Source: Caldilineaceae bacterium (lineage in GTDB: Bacteria; Chloroflexota; Anaerolineae; Caldilineales; Caldilineaceae). From it: a stretch of 8,419 nucleotides of DNA. Where the stretch lies: assembly GCA_015494005.1 (NCBI GenBank), contig WGCB01000408.1:1-8419 (forward strand), written 5' to 3'. The notes under the pieces are model-generated. The model did not search any database. It saw nothing but the letters and a program-made list of their open reading frames with translations, and was not told the origin of the DNA. A program made the position numbers and the translations under genes. Positions 1 through 5,725 of the stretch are shown here, piece by piece (position 1 is the first letter of the stretch; each line of letters begins with the position of its first letter).

Positions 1-263
1 ACGCAGCGGGGATAGGTGAGGCCCATGTAGTAGTTGGCCCAGCCCAGGCCGGTGAAGGCGGAGAGCTCGTCCGGGTTCAGCTCGGCCGCGGCCTGGAAGT
101 CGGCAAAGGCCTTCTCGTAGAAGGCTCGCTCCTCCTCCACTGTCTCCGAGTCCAGCCGGGCGAACCAGAAGTAGACCCAGCCCCGGCTGGCGTAGGCTGC
201 GGCCACCCGCTGGGGATCCGTGCCGTGGTCGATGACCCAGGTGTAGTCCTGGAAGGCGGAGCG
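1..263. repeat. Left arm of imperfect inverted repeat
   Basis: Base x on this arm pairs with base 639-x on the right arm (376-638). I count seven mismatches in 263 positions (at 71, 84, 111, 137, 141, 174 and 198); bases 1-70 are identical to 569-638. The match is still perfect at the window edge, so the true arm may be longer. Confidence 0.9.
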
Positions 264-362
264 GTAGTGCTCCAGGGCGGTGTCGTACTCCTCGAGTTCA
301 TCAGCGAAGTACTTGCCCCGCTGGAAGGAGGCCCCACCCCGAAGCAGGCGCACCGTCTCCAT
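1..362 (-). CDS. TPR-repeat protein, partial (left copy of inverted duplication)
   Basis: This minus-strand frame is open from 392 down to the window edge, with an in-frame TAG at 395-393. The first ATG is at 362, but no Shine-Dalgarno precedes it, so this is probably an internal methionine of a gene whose true start was lost. It starts METVRLLRGG and continues through an amphipathic helix pair (YFADELEEYDTALEHYRSAF) of TPR style. It then matches the plus-strand TPR protein residue for residue, with two substitutions (E for K, D for N). The codons from 375 to 264 lie in the spacer of the inverted repeat and have no counterpart beside the plus-strand copy. They join smoothly in frame to the shared part, so this arm has the more natural upstream sequence. 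The codons above about 375 are the complement of the other arm and probably not native. TPR proteins are protein-interaction scaffolds; no specific partner can be inferred. Confidence 0.6.
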   Translation of the reverse strand, partial: METVRLLRGGASFQRGKYFADELEEYDTALEHYRSAFQDYTWVIDHGTDPQRVAAAYASRGWVYFWFARLDSETVEEERAFYEKAFADFQAAAELNPDELSAFTGLGWANYYMGLTYPRC

Positions 363-375
363 CTGGGCCTGGTAG

Positions 376-638
376 CGCTCCGCCTTCCAGGACTACACCT
401 GGGTCATCGACCACGGCACGGATCCCCAGCGGGTGGCCGCGGCCTACGCCAGCCGGGGCTGGGTTTACTTCTGGTTCGCCCGGCTGGACTCGGAGACGGT
501 GAAGGAGGAGCGAGCCTTCTACGAGAAAGCCTTTGCCGACTTCCAGGCCGCGGCTGAGCTGAACCCGAACGAGCTCTCCGCCTTCACCGGCCTGGGCTGG
601 GCCAACTACTACATGGGCCTCACCTATCCCCGCTGCGT
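376..638. repeat. Right arm of imperfect inverted repeat
   Basis: This is the reverse complement of 1-263 with seven differences. Five are third-codon-position synonymous changes (441, 465, 498, 528, 555) and two change residues (502 K/E, 568 N/D). The inner boundary falls at a short palindrome, AGCGCT (374-379). The arms are separated by 112 bases (264-375). Confidence 0.9.
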
Positions 639-1863
639 GGCCGACACCAACGACCCGGCCGGCGCGGAGGAGCGGGCCCGGTTCATGCAGCGGGCCAGCG
701 ACGCCTACGCCCAGGTGATCCGCCTCCAGCCCCAGGCAGCCATCCACTACCGGGTGAAGGCCCAGCTGGACTGGATCCTCAAGAACTGCCCGGGCTACGA
801 CTACGTGGACCAGCTCAAGGTGGCCATCCAGGACTACGCGGAGGCCATCCGCCGGGACCCCAGCCGGGCCCACTGGTATTTCCGCCAGGCCAACATGTAC
901 TACGACCTGGGCAACCAGCTGGCGGAGACCGACCCTGAGGGAGCCCGCCAGGCCTACGAGCAGGCGGCCCAGGGCTACATCGCGGCCATCCAGCGCAACC
1001 CGGAGAACCCGGCCTACGTGGCCGCCCTGCGCACGGTCTACCGCCTCCTGGGCCAGGACCCGGACCAGGCCTTCGTCCTGGTGGCAGAGGCCCAGGGGCT
1101 CTCCCCCCAGAGCCCGGAGAGCTACCTGGCCCTGGGGCAGCAGGTCCTGGAGGCCGGTCGCGGCTACGCCCTCATGGCGGCCAACGCCTTCCGCAAGGCC
1201 GTGGAGCTGGACCCGGAGAACGCCCAGGCCTACTGGCTCCTGGGCAAGGCCCTCTTCGACGCCGGGCGCCGGGAGGAGGCCATCGAGCCCCTGGTCAAGG
1301 CCAGCCAACTGGACCCGGAGAACCCGGACCCGGTCTGGCTCCTGGGTTGGACCTACTTCATCCTGGGCCGGAACGAGCAGGCCCTGGAGGCCGGGCTGAA
1401 GTTCCTGAGCCTGGTCCCGGAGGATCACCCCAAAGTGACGGACCGCTACTACCTCCTGGCCCGGGTCTATCACCGGCTGGGGGAGCGGGAGAACGCCCTG
1501 GGCTTCGGGGAGCGGGCCCTGGCCGAGGTGCCCAGCCTGGCTCACGTGGCCCAGCTGGCTCGCATCTTCCGGGATTTCGGCAGCGCCTCCCTGCTGATCC
1601 AGGCGGGGGAACGGGCCCTGGCCTTGGCGCCGGGGGATCCCCGGGACTACTTCTGGCAGGGGCTGGGCTACGCCCTGGCCGGGGACATGGGCCAGGCCAA
1701 GGCCCGCTACCAGGCTGGCCTGGAGGTCCTCCAGCAGCTGGCGGATCCGGACGAGCGCCGCTCCCGACGGGACGAGGCCCTGGCGGATCTGGCCATGGCG
1801 ATGGAGCGGGGCTTCCTGGACCAGGCCGCGGCCCAAGAGCTTCAGGCGCTGTTGGGACGGTGA
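376..1863 (+). CDS. TPR-repeat protein, 5' truncated
   Basis: The frame opens at 376, directly after an in-frame TAG at 373-375, and runs 495 codons to TGA at 1861-1863. The first candidate start is GTG 433, but coding similarity with the left copy begins at 376, so the native 5' end is missing and GTG 433 is only an internal valine. The protein is built of TPR helix pairs. The clearest are three units with an exact 34-codon period: LDPEN at 1207, LDPEN at 1309 and LVPED at 1411. Looser units occur before (YAEAIRRDP, YIAAIQRNPEN) and after (YHRLGERENALGFGERAL, YALAGDMGQAKARYQAGL). No catalytic motif, signal peptide or membrane helix is visible in the part present, but any export signal would lie in the lost N-terminus. 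TPR arrays generally mediate protein-protein contacts; the partner is unknown. The gene is convergent with the minus-strand gene ending at 2012. Confidence 0.85.
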   Translation, partial: RSAFQDYTWVIDHGTDPQRVAAAYASRGWVYFWFARLDSETVKEERAFYEKAFADFQAAAELNPNELSAFTGLGWANYYMGLTYPRCVADTNDPAGAEERARFMQRASDAYAQVIRLQPQAAIHYRVKAQLDWILKNCPGYDYVDQLKVAIQDYAEAIRRDPSRAHWYFRQANMYYDLGNQLAETDPEGARQAYEQAAQGYIAAIQRNPENPAYVAALRTVYRLLGQDPDQAFVLVAEAQGLSPQSPESYLALGQQVLEAGRGYALMAANAFRKAVELDPENAQAYWLLGKALFDAGRREEAIEPLVKASQLDPENPDPVWLLGWTYFILGRNEQALEAGLKFLSLVPEDHPKVTDRYYLLARVYHRLGERENALGFGERALAEVPSLAHVAQLARIFRDFGSASLLIQAGERALALAPGDPRDYFWQGLGYALAGDMGQAKARYQAGLEVLQQLADPDERRSRRDEALADLAMAMERGFLDQAAAQELQALLGR

Positions 1864-1904
1864 TCAGGCAACGGGTGATTGGTCAATCGGGTTGCTGAAC
1901 TGCG

Positions 1905-2005
1905 GTCCATTTGAAAGCGGAAGTTTTCCTGGCTCTCGCCGGATGCGCCATCCGGCGGGTCACGGACCCACCTAGCGCCTCCAAAACTGTCGGTTCCAAT
2001 TTGAC
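1905..2005. repeat. Palindromic MITE/REP-like intergenic element
   Basis: This lies in the 148-base gap between two convergent genes (1864-2011). The ends form an imperfect terminal inverted repeat: 1911-1927 matches the reverse complement of 1983-1999 at 13 of 17 positions, with weaker matching out to 1905 and 2005. Inside lie two adjoining hairpins: a perfect 9-bp stem with a 3-base loop (1937-1957) and a 5-bp stem with a 3-base loop (1957-1969). No transposase or poly-T tract is present. Inference: a non-coding palindromic repeat that may also act as a barrier between the convergent transcripts. Confidence 0.45.
1937..1957. terminator. Hairpin between convergent genes, possible bidirectional terminator
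   Basis: CGCCGGATG pairs perfectly with CATCCGGCG around the loop CGC. A G-U and a C-G pair can extend the stem outward. It sits between the stop codons at 1863 (plus) and 2012 (minus), as expected of a shared terminator. Neither side is followed by a T-run, so an intrinsic terminator is not proven. Confidence 0.35.
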
Positions 2006-2011
2006 TTGAGT

Positions 2012-3001
2012 TTAGAGGGGCCGCGGCTCCAGCTGGGAGGCGGCGGGCAAGTCGTAGCCCGGCTGGGCCGAGTGCACCCCGTCCAGGATGGCCCGGGCCA
2101 CCACCTCCGCGGCCACCGCGCCCAGCACGCTCAGCTCCACGGAGCGGGGATTCTCGCCGGTGGCCAGGGCGAAGAGGCAGTCCCCGTCGTACATGGTGTG
2201 GGCCGGTCGTGTGGCCCGTCCCATGCCGTCGTGGCCCATCTGGGCCAGCTTCTGGCACTGGAGCTTAGTCAGGGAGAGGTTGGTGGCGATGACGCCGATG
2301 GTGGTGTTCTCTCCCAGGGGCGGCGGTCGGAAGCGGAAGCGATCTGCCTGGGCCTGGACCACGGCCAGGCTGTCCACCAGGGCCAGGCCGTTCTCCTCCC
2401 GGGCCCCGGCCACGATCTCCCCGGCCCAGGGATCCACCACATCCCCCAGGGAGTTCACCGCCACCAGAGCCGCCACCACAATGTCCCCCGGCAGGCGCAC
2501 CGCGGCCTGGCCCAGCCCGCCTCGGGTGGCCCGGGCCACTCCCAACAGCTTCCCCACCGTGCAGCCCATACCCACGCCCACGCTGCCCCGGCTGGCGTCC
2601 TGGGGAGTAGCCGCCTGGCAGGCCGCGTAGGCGTCCGCTGCCGTGGGCCGCACCCGGGGATCCCCCACCCCCAGGTCGAAGAGGATGGCCCCAGGCACGA
2701 TGGGCACCCGGGCCACCGGTGTGGGCCAGCCGTAGTCCCGCTCGTCCAGCCAGCGCATGACCCCGTCCGCGGTGGCCAGGCCAAAGGCGGAGCCCCCGCT
2801 GAGGACCACGCCGTGCACCTTGTCCACGTTGCCCAGGGGCTGGAGCAGGTCCGTCTCCCGGGTGCCCGGGGAGGAGCCCCGCACGTCCAGGCTGCCGGTG
2901 GCGCCCTGGGGCGTGAGGATCACGGTGCAGCCGGTGCCAGCCGCGGGATCGTCCCAGTGCCCCACGGCGATGCCGGCCACGTCGGTGAGGGCATTGCGCA
3001 T
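2012..3001 (-). CDS. P1 family peptidase (DmpA/NylC-like, peptidase family S58)
   Basis: This 329-residue protein has the hallmark N-terminus of the family (LTDVAGIAVGHWDDPAAGTG). P1 proteins are N-terminal-nucleophile hydrolases: the precursor cuts itself into alpha and beta chains, and the new N-terminal Thr or Ser is the catalytic residue. Known members cleave N-terminal D- or L-amino acids, beta-peptides, or nylon oligomers (NylC). Here the cleavage site reads ENTTIGVIATN, predicting a cut between N232 and T233, as in NylC, rather than before Ser as in DmpA. Other aligned conserved residues are K151 (GMGCTVGK), N183 (AVNSLGD) and D272/D274 (YDGD). No signal peptide is visible, so the protein is probably cytoplasmic. 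ATG 3001 has a strong Shine-Dalgarno (GAGGAGG) that overlaps the stop codon of the SufE-like gene 9 bases upstream. Physiological substrate unknown; family call is firm, specificity is not. Confidence 0.93.
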   Translation of the reverse strand: MRNALTDVAGIAVGHWDDPAAGTGCTVILTPQGATGSLDVRGSSPGTRETDLLQPLGNVDKVHGVVLSGGSAFGLATADGVMRWLDERDYGWPTPVARVPIVPGAILFDLGVGDPRVRPTAADAYAACQAATPQDASRGSVGVGMGCTVGKLLGVARATRGGLGQAAVRLPGDIVVAALVAVNSLGDVVDPWAGEIVAGAREENGLALVDSLAVVQAQADRFRFRPPPLGENTTIGVIATNLSLTKLQCQKLAQMGHDGMGRATRPAHTMYDGDCLFALATGENPRSVELSVLGAVAAEVVARAILDGVHSAQPGYDLPAASQLEPRPL

Positions 3002-3005
3002 GGTT

Positions 3006-3012
3006 CCTCCTC
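3006..3012 (-). promoter_or_regulatory. Ribosome binding site of P1 peptidase, overlapping SufE stop
   Basis: On the minus strand the sequence reads TGAGGAGG, then AACC and ATG. The TGA is the stop codon of the upstream SufE-like gene. This supports ATG 3001 as the start and suggests translational coupling of the two genes. Confidence 0.8.
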
Positions 3013-3484
3013 AGCCCAGGGCCTGGGTGACCTGGCGCTTCATGACCCGCATGAGGGCGTGGAGCCCTCGCAGGCGCTGGGGCGAGATGGCCTGGTGCAG
3101 CCCCAGGAGCAGGTAGACGTCGTCCGGGGTGGCCAGCACCTCCTCCGGCGTGGCGCCGCTGAGCCCCTCCGCCAGGATGGCCGCGTAGCCTCGCACCGTG
3201 GGCGATTCCCGGGGGATGTCAAAGTGGAAGCGCACCCGGCCGTCCTGGAGCTCGGTGAAGAGGAAGACCGGGGTCATGCACTCGTGGACCTGCTCCATCT
3301 GGTCCCGCTTGGCCTGGAGCTCCGGGGGCAGGTCGGGCATCTCCATGGCGAAATCGATGAGGTATTCGATCCGGTCCCGGGGATCCGCCTCCCGGAACTC
3401 CTGGATGATCTCCTGGAGGGCGGGCGGGCAGGCGGCGATCTTGGCCTCCAGGGCCTGCTCCTCGCTGTGCTGTTCGTCGGTCAT
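3011..3484 (-). CDS. SufE family cysteine desulfurase-associated sulfur acceptor
   Basis: This 157-residue protein is close to the usual SufE length. SufE accepts persulfide sulfur from the cysteine desulfurase SufS and passes it to the Fe-S scaffold in the cytoplasm. Visible family features are the N-terminal helix ([25 protein letters not shown]), the segment DLPPE, the loop [10 protein letters not shown] carrying the candidate acceptor cysteine C69, the strand [20 protein letters not shown], and the C-terminal helical [19 protein letters not shown]. Most SufE proteins have a GC pair at the acceptor site; here glutamate precedes the cysteine. C19 is the only other cysteine. ATG 3484 is preceded by GAGGAA five bases upstream. 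It heads a two-gene unit with the P1 peptidase; no SufS or SufBCD gene lies in the window, so the desulfurase partner must be encoded elsewhere. No convincing promoter is visible in 3485-3550. Confidence 0.9.
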   Translation of the reverse strand: MTDEQHSEEQALEAKIAACPPALQEIIQEFREADPRDRIEYLIDFAMEMPDLPPELQAKRDQMEQVHECMTPVFLFTELQDGRVRFHFDIPRESPTVRGYAAILAEGLSGATPEEVLATPDDVYLLLGLHQAISPQRLRGLHALMRVMKRQVTQALG

Positions 3485-3550
3485 GGACGTTCCTCGTCAA
3501 AATCGGGGACGTGGGAAATTCAGAATGTCGGAAAGAGGTCGGCCATACAG

Positions 3551-3580
3551 AAACGGGACGCCCTGGCTGCTGGCGTCCCG
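3551..3580 (-). terminator. Intrinsic terminator of the 65-residue protein gene
   Basis: A perfect 9-bp stem (3554-3562 with 3572-3580, CGGGACGCC/GGCGTCCCG) with a 9-base loop lies 25 bases after the stop of the small gene. On the minus strand it is followed by TTTCTGT, a short U-rich tail. The tail is weak, so some readthrough into the SufE gene is possible. Confidence 0.65.
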
Positions 3581-3604
3581 CTGGTTCGTCTTCCGTGTGC
3601 GAAG

Positions 3605-3802
3605 TTACTTCTTGCGCTTCAGCACCGGCAGGCCGTTCTTGGTCTCGGAGACCTCGTAGCCCTCGGGGACGCTGTCCAGGGCCCCGTCCTTCTCCGTCTT
3701 GGCGAAGAAATAGATGGTCTGCTTGCGACCGTTGGTGAGGGTGGTCTCCCGGCTGTGCAGGATGTAGGTAGCGCCTTTGGAGTTGGTGTAGGTGTAAGCC
3801 AT
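3605..3802 (-). CDS. Small conserved protein of unknown function (65 aa)
   Basis: This is a complete small gene beginning MAYTYTNSKGATYILHSRE and ending NGLPVLKRKK, with TAA as stop. The middle carries GRKQTIYFFAKTEKDGAL and PEGYEVSET. It is rich in Thr, Tyr and Lys, with alternating residues that suggest a small beta-sheet fold and a basic tail, and it contains no cysteine. I recognise the overall pattern (YTNSKG, GRKQTIYFFA, GYEV.ETK.GLPVLK) as a small protein recurring in Chloroflexota and some other bacteria; no function is known to me. ATG 3802 has a purine-rich Shine-Dalgarno (AAGGAAGAAGGA) just upstream. It is monocistronic in appearance, with a structured upstream region and its own terminator, which suggests separate and possibly strong expression. 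Its AT content is higher than its neighbours, mainly from Lys and Tyr codons. Confidence 0.85.
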   Translation of the reverse strand: MAYTYTNSKGATYILHSRETTLTNGRKQTIYFFAKTEKDGALDSVPEGYEVSETKNGLPVLKRKK

Positions 3803-3834
3803 TTTTCCTTCTTCCTTTCTGATACGTTTTCGTT

Positions 3835-3875
3835 TGTCAACCCGCCTCGCCCCTTGACGAAAGGGCGGATTGACG
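3835..3875. promoter_or_regulatory. TTGAC-repeat cluster upstream of the 65-aa gene
   Basis: On the plus strand TTGACG occurs at 3854-3859 and 3870-3875 (16 bases apart), and GTCAA occurs inverted at 3836-3840. Between them 3848-3867 can form a small hairpin (CGCCC with GGGCG plus one mismatch). This lies 33-73 bases before the start of the small gene, where an operator or leader structure could act. No matching -10 box was found, so function is speculative. Confidence 0.25.
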
Positions 3876-3900
3876 CACCGGGGTGAGTCGAGTGCTGTCG

Positions 3901-3929
3901 GTGGCCTTCACTTTTCAAATAAAGGCCAC
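3901..3929. terminator. Hairpin downstream of the acyl-CoA synthetase gene
   Basis: GTGGCCTT (3901-3908) pairs perfectly with AAGGCCAC (3922-3929) around a 13-base AT-rich loop. It lies 44 bases beyond the minus-strand stop at 3973, in the 170-base gap 3803-3972. No T-run follows on the minus strand, so it may be a terminator-like hairpin, a processing or stability element, or part of a dispersed palindromic repeat. Confidence 0.35.
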
Positions 3930-3972
3930 TTGCCAGCAAATTCACCTTGCAGTCTACCAAAAAGTGGGCAGA

Positions 3973-5550
3973 TTACCAAAGTTCCAGAGTGGCAACGCGC
4001 TGCTCTTCCCGCAGACGTCGTTTGTCCACCTTGCCCACGGGCGTCAGAGGGAGCGCTTCCCGCACCGTTACATGCCGGGGAACCTTGTACCGGGCCAGCC
4101 CTGCCTTGCAGAAACGGCGGATGCCCCGAGGATCCAGCGTCGCCCCCGGCTTGGGGACCAGGAAGAGGTGCCCCACTTCCCCCATCACCGGATCCGGGAC
4201 GCCGATGCAGGCCGCCAGGGCCACGTCCGGGTGGGTGAGGACGTACTGCTCGATCTCCCAGGGATAGACGTTGAAGCCCCCGGTGAGGATCATCTCCTTG
4301 CGCCGGCCCACGATGGTCACCGCGCCGTCTGGGGAGAGCCGCCCCAGGTCCCCGGTGTAGAGCCAGCCCTCGGCATCCCGGACCAGCGCCGTCTCCTCTG
4401 GGTTGCCCCAGTACCCAGCCATGACACACGCCCCCCGCACGGCGATCTCCCCCACCTGGCCGGGGGGCAGAGGCCGGTGCTCCGAATCCACGACCCGCAG
4501 CTGGAACTCGTCCGCCACTGGGCCGGCCCCGGCCAAGAGGGTGTCCACGCCTTCCCCGGGCCGGGTGTAGGTGACCATGCCCCCCACTTCCGTCAGCCCG
4601 TAGCCGTGGATGGCCACCGGGGCCAGGCCAGCGATGCGTTCCATCACCGGGGGCGGGGTGGGCGCGCCCGCCACGATGACCGTGCGCAGGGAGGAGAGGT
4701 CGTAGGCCCCCAGGTCCGGGAGCTGGAACTCCATGATGAACATGGTGGGCACCTGGCCCAGGACCGTCACCCGCTCCCGAGCCACCAGCTCCAGGGTGCG
4801 GGCCGGGTGGAAACGCTCCAGGACCACCAGGGTGGCGCCGGTCATCACCGCGGCGATGGTCATGAGGGTGGCGCCGCTCACGTGGTTCATGGGCAGGTGA
4901 AGGACGATGCGATCCTCCGAGCCGAAGCCCAGATGCCGCACCTGGGCCCGGATGTTGCTCACGATGTTGCGGTGGGTGAGGAGAGCCGCCTTGGGCACGC
5001 CAGTGGTCCCCCCGGTGAAGACGATGAGTGCGCCCTGGTCCGGCGTCACCGCGTCCGCGCGCTGGGCCAGGACCGGGGTCAGCTCCGGGCGCTCCTGCTC
5101 CATGAGGGCATGCAGGGAGCGGGTCCCGGGCTGGGCTTCCGGGCCGATGACCAGGACGTGGCGCAGGAAGGGCAGCTCCTCCAGGGCGGGGCGGTGGCGC
5201 TGGAAAGAGCCCTTCTGGTCCAGGATCACCATGACCGTGGGCTGGGTGAGCCGGGCCAGATCCGCCACCTCCCGGGGGGTGTACTGCATGTTGAAGCCGG
5301 TGGCGATGGCGCCGATGCGGACGGCGGCCATGTAGGCCACGATGTACTCCGGCCGGGTGGTGCAGAGGATGCCCACCCGGTCACCGGGCTGGACGCCCAT
5401 CTCCAGGAAGGCGGCAGCCAGGTTGGTCACCCAGCGATCCAGCTGACCCCAGGAGATGCGCTCTTCCTGGAAAACCAGGGCCTCCTTCTCCGGGAAGCGC
5501 GCGGCGGTCTGGGCCAGGAGGGATCCGATGGTGTGGGCGGTGGAGGGCAT
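3973..5550 (-). CDS. AMP-dependent synthetase/ligase (acyl-CoA synthetase family)
   Basis: This 525-residue adenylate-forming enzyme probably activates a carboxylic acid with ATP and transfers it to CoA, in fatty or aromatic acid metabolism. Motifs are in order: the phosphate-binding loop VFTGGTTGVPKAALLTHRN (177-195), the aromatic-binding region HLPMNHVSG (218-226), GYGLTE (316-321), YTGD with the ribose-binding Asp at 401, GRRKEMILTGGFNVYPWEIE (415-434) and the C-terminal catalytic Lys K507 in PLTPVGKVDK. All key residues are intact and the length is normal for the family. Substrate cannot be assigned; a medium- or long-chain fatty acid is the default guess. The ATG at 5550 is chosen because MPSTAHTIGSLLAQTAARFP matches a typical family N-terminus. 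The frame stays open to an ATG at 5703, but the extra 51 residues are low-complexity and lie in repeat-rich DNA. No clear Shine-Dalgarno precedes 5550. Co-transcription with the upstream macroglobulin gene (175-base gap) is uncertain. Confidence 0.93.
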   Translation of the reverse strand: MPSTAHTIGSLLAQTAARFPEKEALVFQEERISWGQLDRWVTNLAAAFLEMGVQPGDRVGILCTTRPEYIVAYMAAVRIGAIATGFNMQYTPREVADLARLTQPTVMVILDQKGSFQRHRPALEELPFLRHVLVIGPEAQPGTRSLHALMEQERPELTPVLAQRADAVTPDQGALIVFTGGTTGVPKAALLTHRNIVSNIRAQVRHLGFGSEDRIVLHLPMNHVSGATLMTIAAVMTGATLVVLERFHPARTLELVARERVTVLGQVPTMFIMEFQLPDLGAYDLSSLRTVIVAGAPTPPPVMERIAGLAPVAIHGYGLTEVGGMVTYTRPGEGVDTLLAGAGPVADEFQLRVVDSEHRPLPPGQVGEIAVRGACVMAGYWGNPEETALVRDAEGWLYTGDLGRLSPDGAVTIVGRRKEMILTGGFNVYPWEIEQYVLTHPDVALAACIGVPDPVMGEVGHLFLVPKPGATLDPRGIRRFCKAGLARYKVPRHVTVREALPLTPVGKVDKRRLREEQRVATLELW

Positions 5551-5700
5551 AGGCGATTGGGTGACTAGGTGAGTGGCTGGATCGCTGGATTGATTGGCGA
5601 TTTGGTCCCGAGAGGCTGGAGATTGGAGAGCAGAGATTGGCCGGAGTTCACCGACCAGCCGCTTCCGTCCACCGTCTTCCGGCTTCCGTCGGCAGCGCCA
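5551..5700. repeat. Degenerate GATTGG / CTTCCGTC low-complexity intergenic sequence
   Basis: The gap between the macroglobulin stop and the ligase start (5551-5725) differs in texture from the genes. The plus strand contains GATTGG at least four times in 5551-5645, interleaved with GGCTGGA and CTGGATT, and then CTTCCGTC-type units near 5664-5690. A 12-base palindrome CGCGAACTCGCG lies at 5703-5714, just past the macroglobulin stop. A related short stretch (GTGATTGG) occurs at 1875-1882. No exact tandem period is evident. Confidence 0.45.
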
Positions 5701-5725
5701 CACGCGAACTCGCGACTTCCAACTC

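Noticed and set aside
433..435. GTG 433 as the true start of the plus-strand TPR protein
   Set aside because: Protein-level similarity with the left copy extends upstream to codon 376, so this valine is internal. No Shine-Dalgarno precedes it.
301..1836. Long open minus-strand frame opposite the TPR gene
   Set aside because: It is the complement of a clear TPR coding frame in GC-rich DNA, crosses the inverted-repeat junction, and its residues show no recognisable family. It is a shadow.
1937..1957. Enterobacterial REP (palindromic unit) sequence
   Set aside because: The GCCGGATG stem resembles REP cores, but the rest does not match and the genes are not enterobacterial; the likeness is probably chance.
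3835..3840. TTGACA on the minus strand as a -35 box for the 65-aa gene
   Set aside because: With 17-base spacing the -10 position falls on AAGGAA, which is part of the Shine-Dalgarno region, and transcription would begin almost at the start codon.
2006..3886. 626-codon plus-strand frame across the P1 peptidase, SufE and 65-aa genes
   Set aside because: It runs antisense through three well-supported genes and their intergenic gaps, with His/Gly/Gln-rich low-complexity residues. No start signal or family match.
3883..5568. 561-codon plus-strand frame opposite the acyl-CoA synthetase
   Set aside because: The minus strand has all adenylate-forming enzyme motifs in order; the plus frame has none and is rich in His/Gly/Asp, as expected of a GC-rich shadow.
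5551..5703. Start of the acyl-CoA synthetase at ATG 5703
   Set aside because: The added 51 residues are not family-like and are encoded by degenerate repeats; ATG 5550 gives a normal N-terminus.
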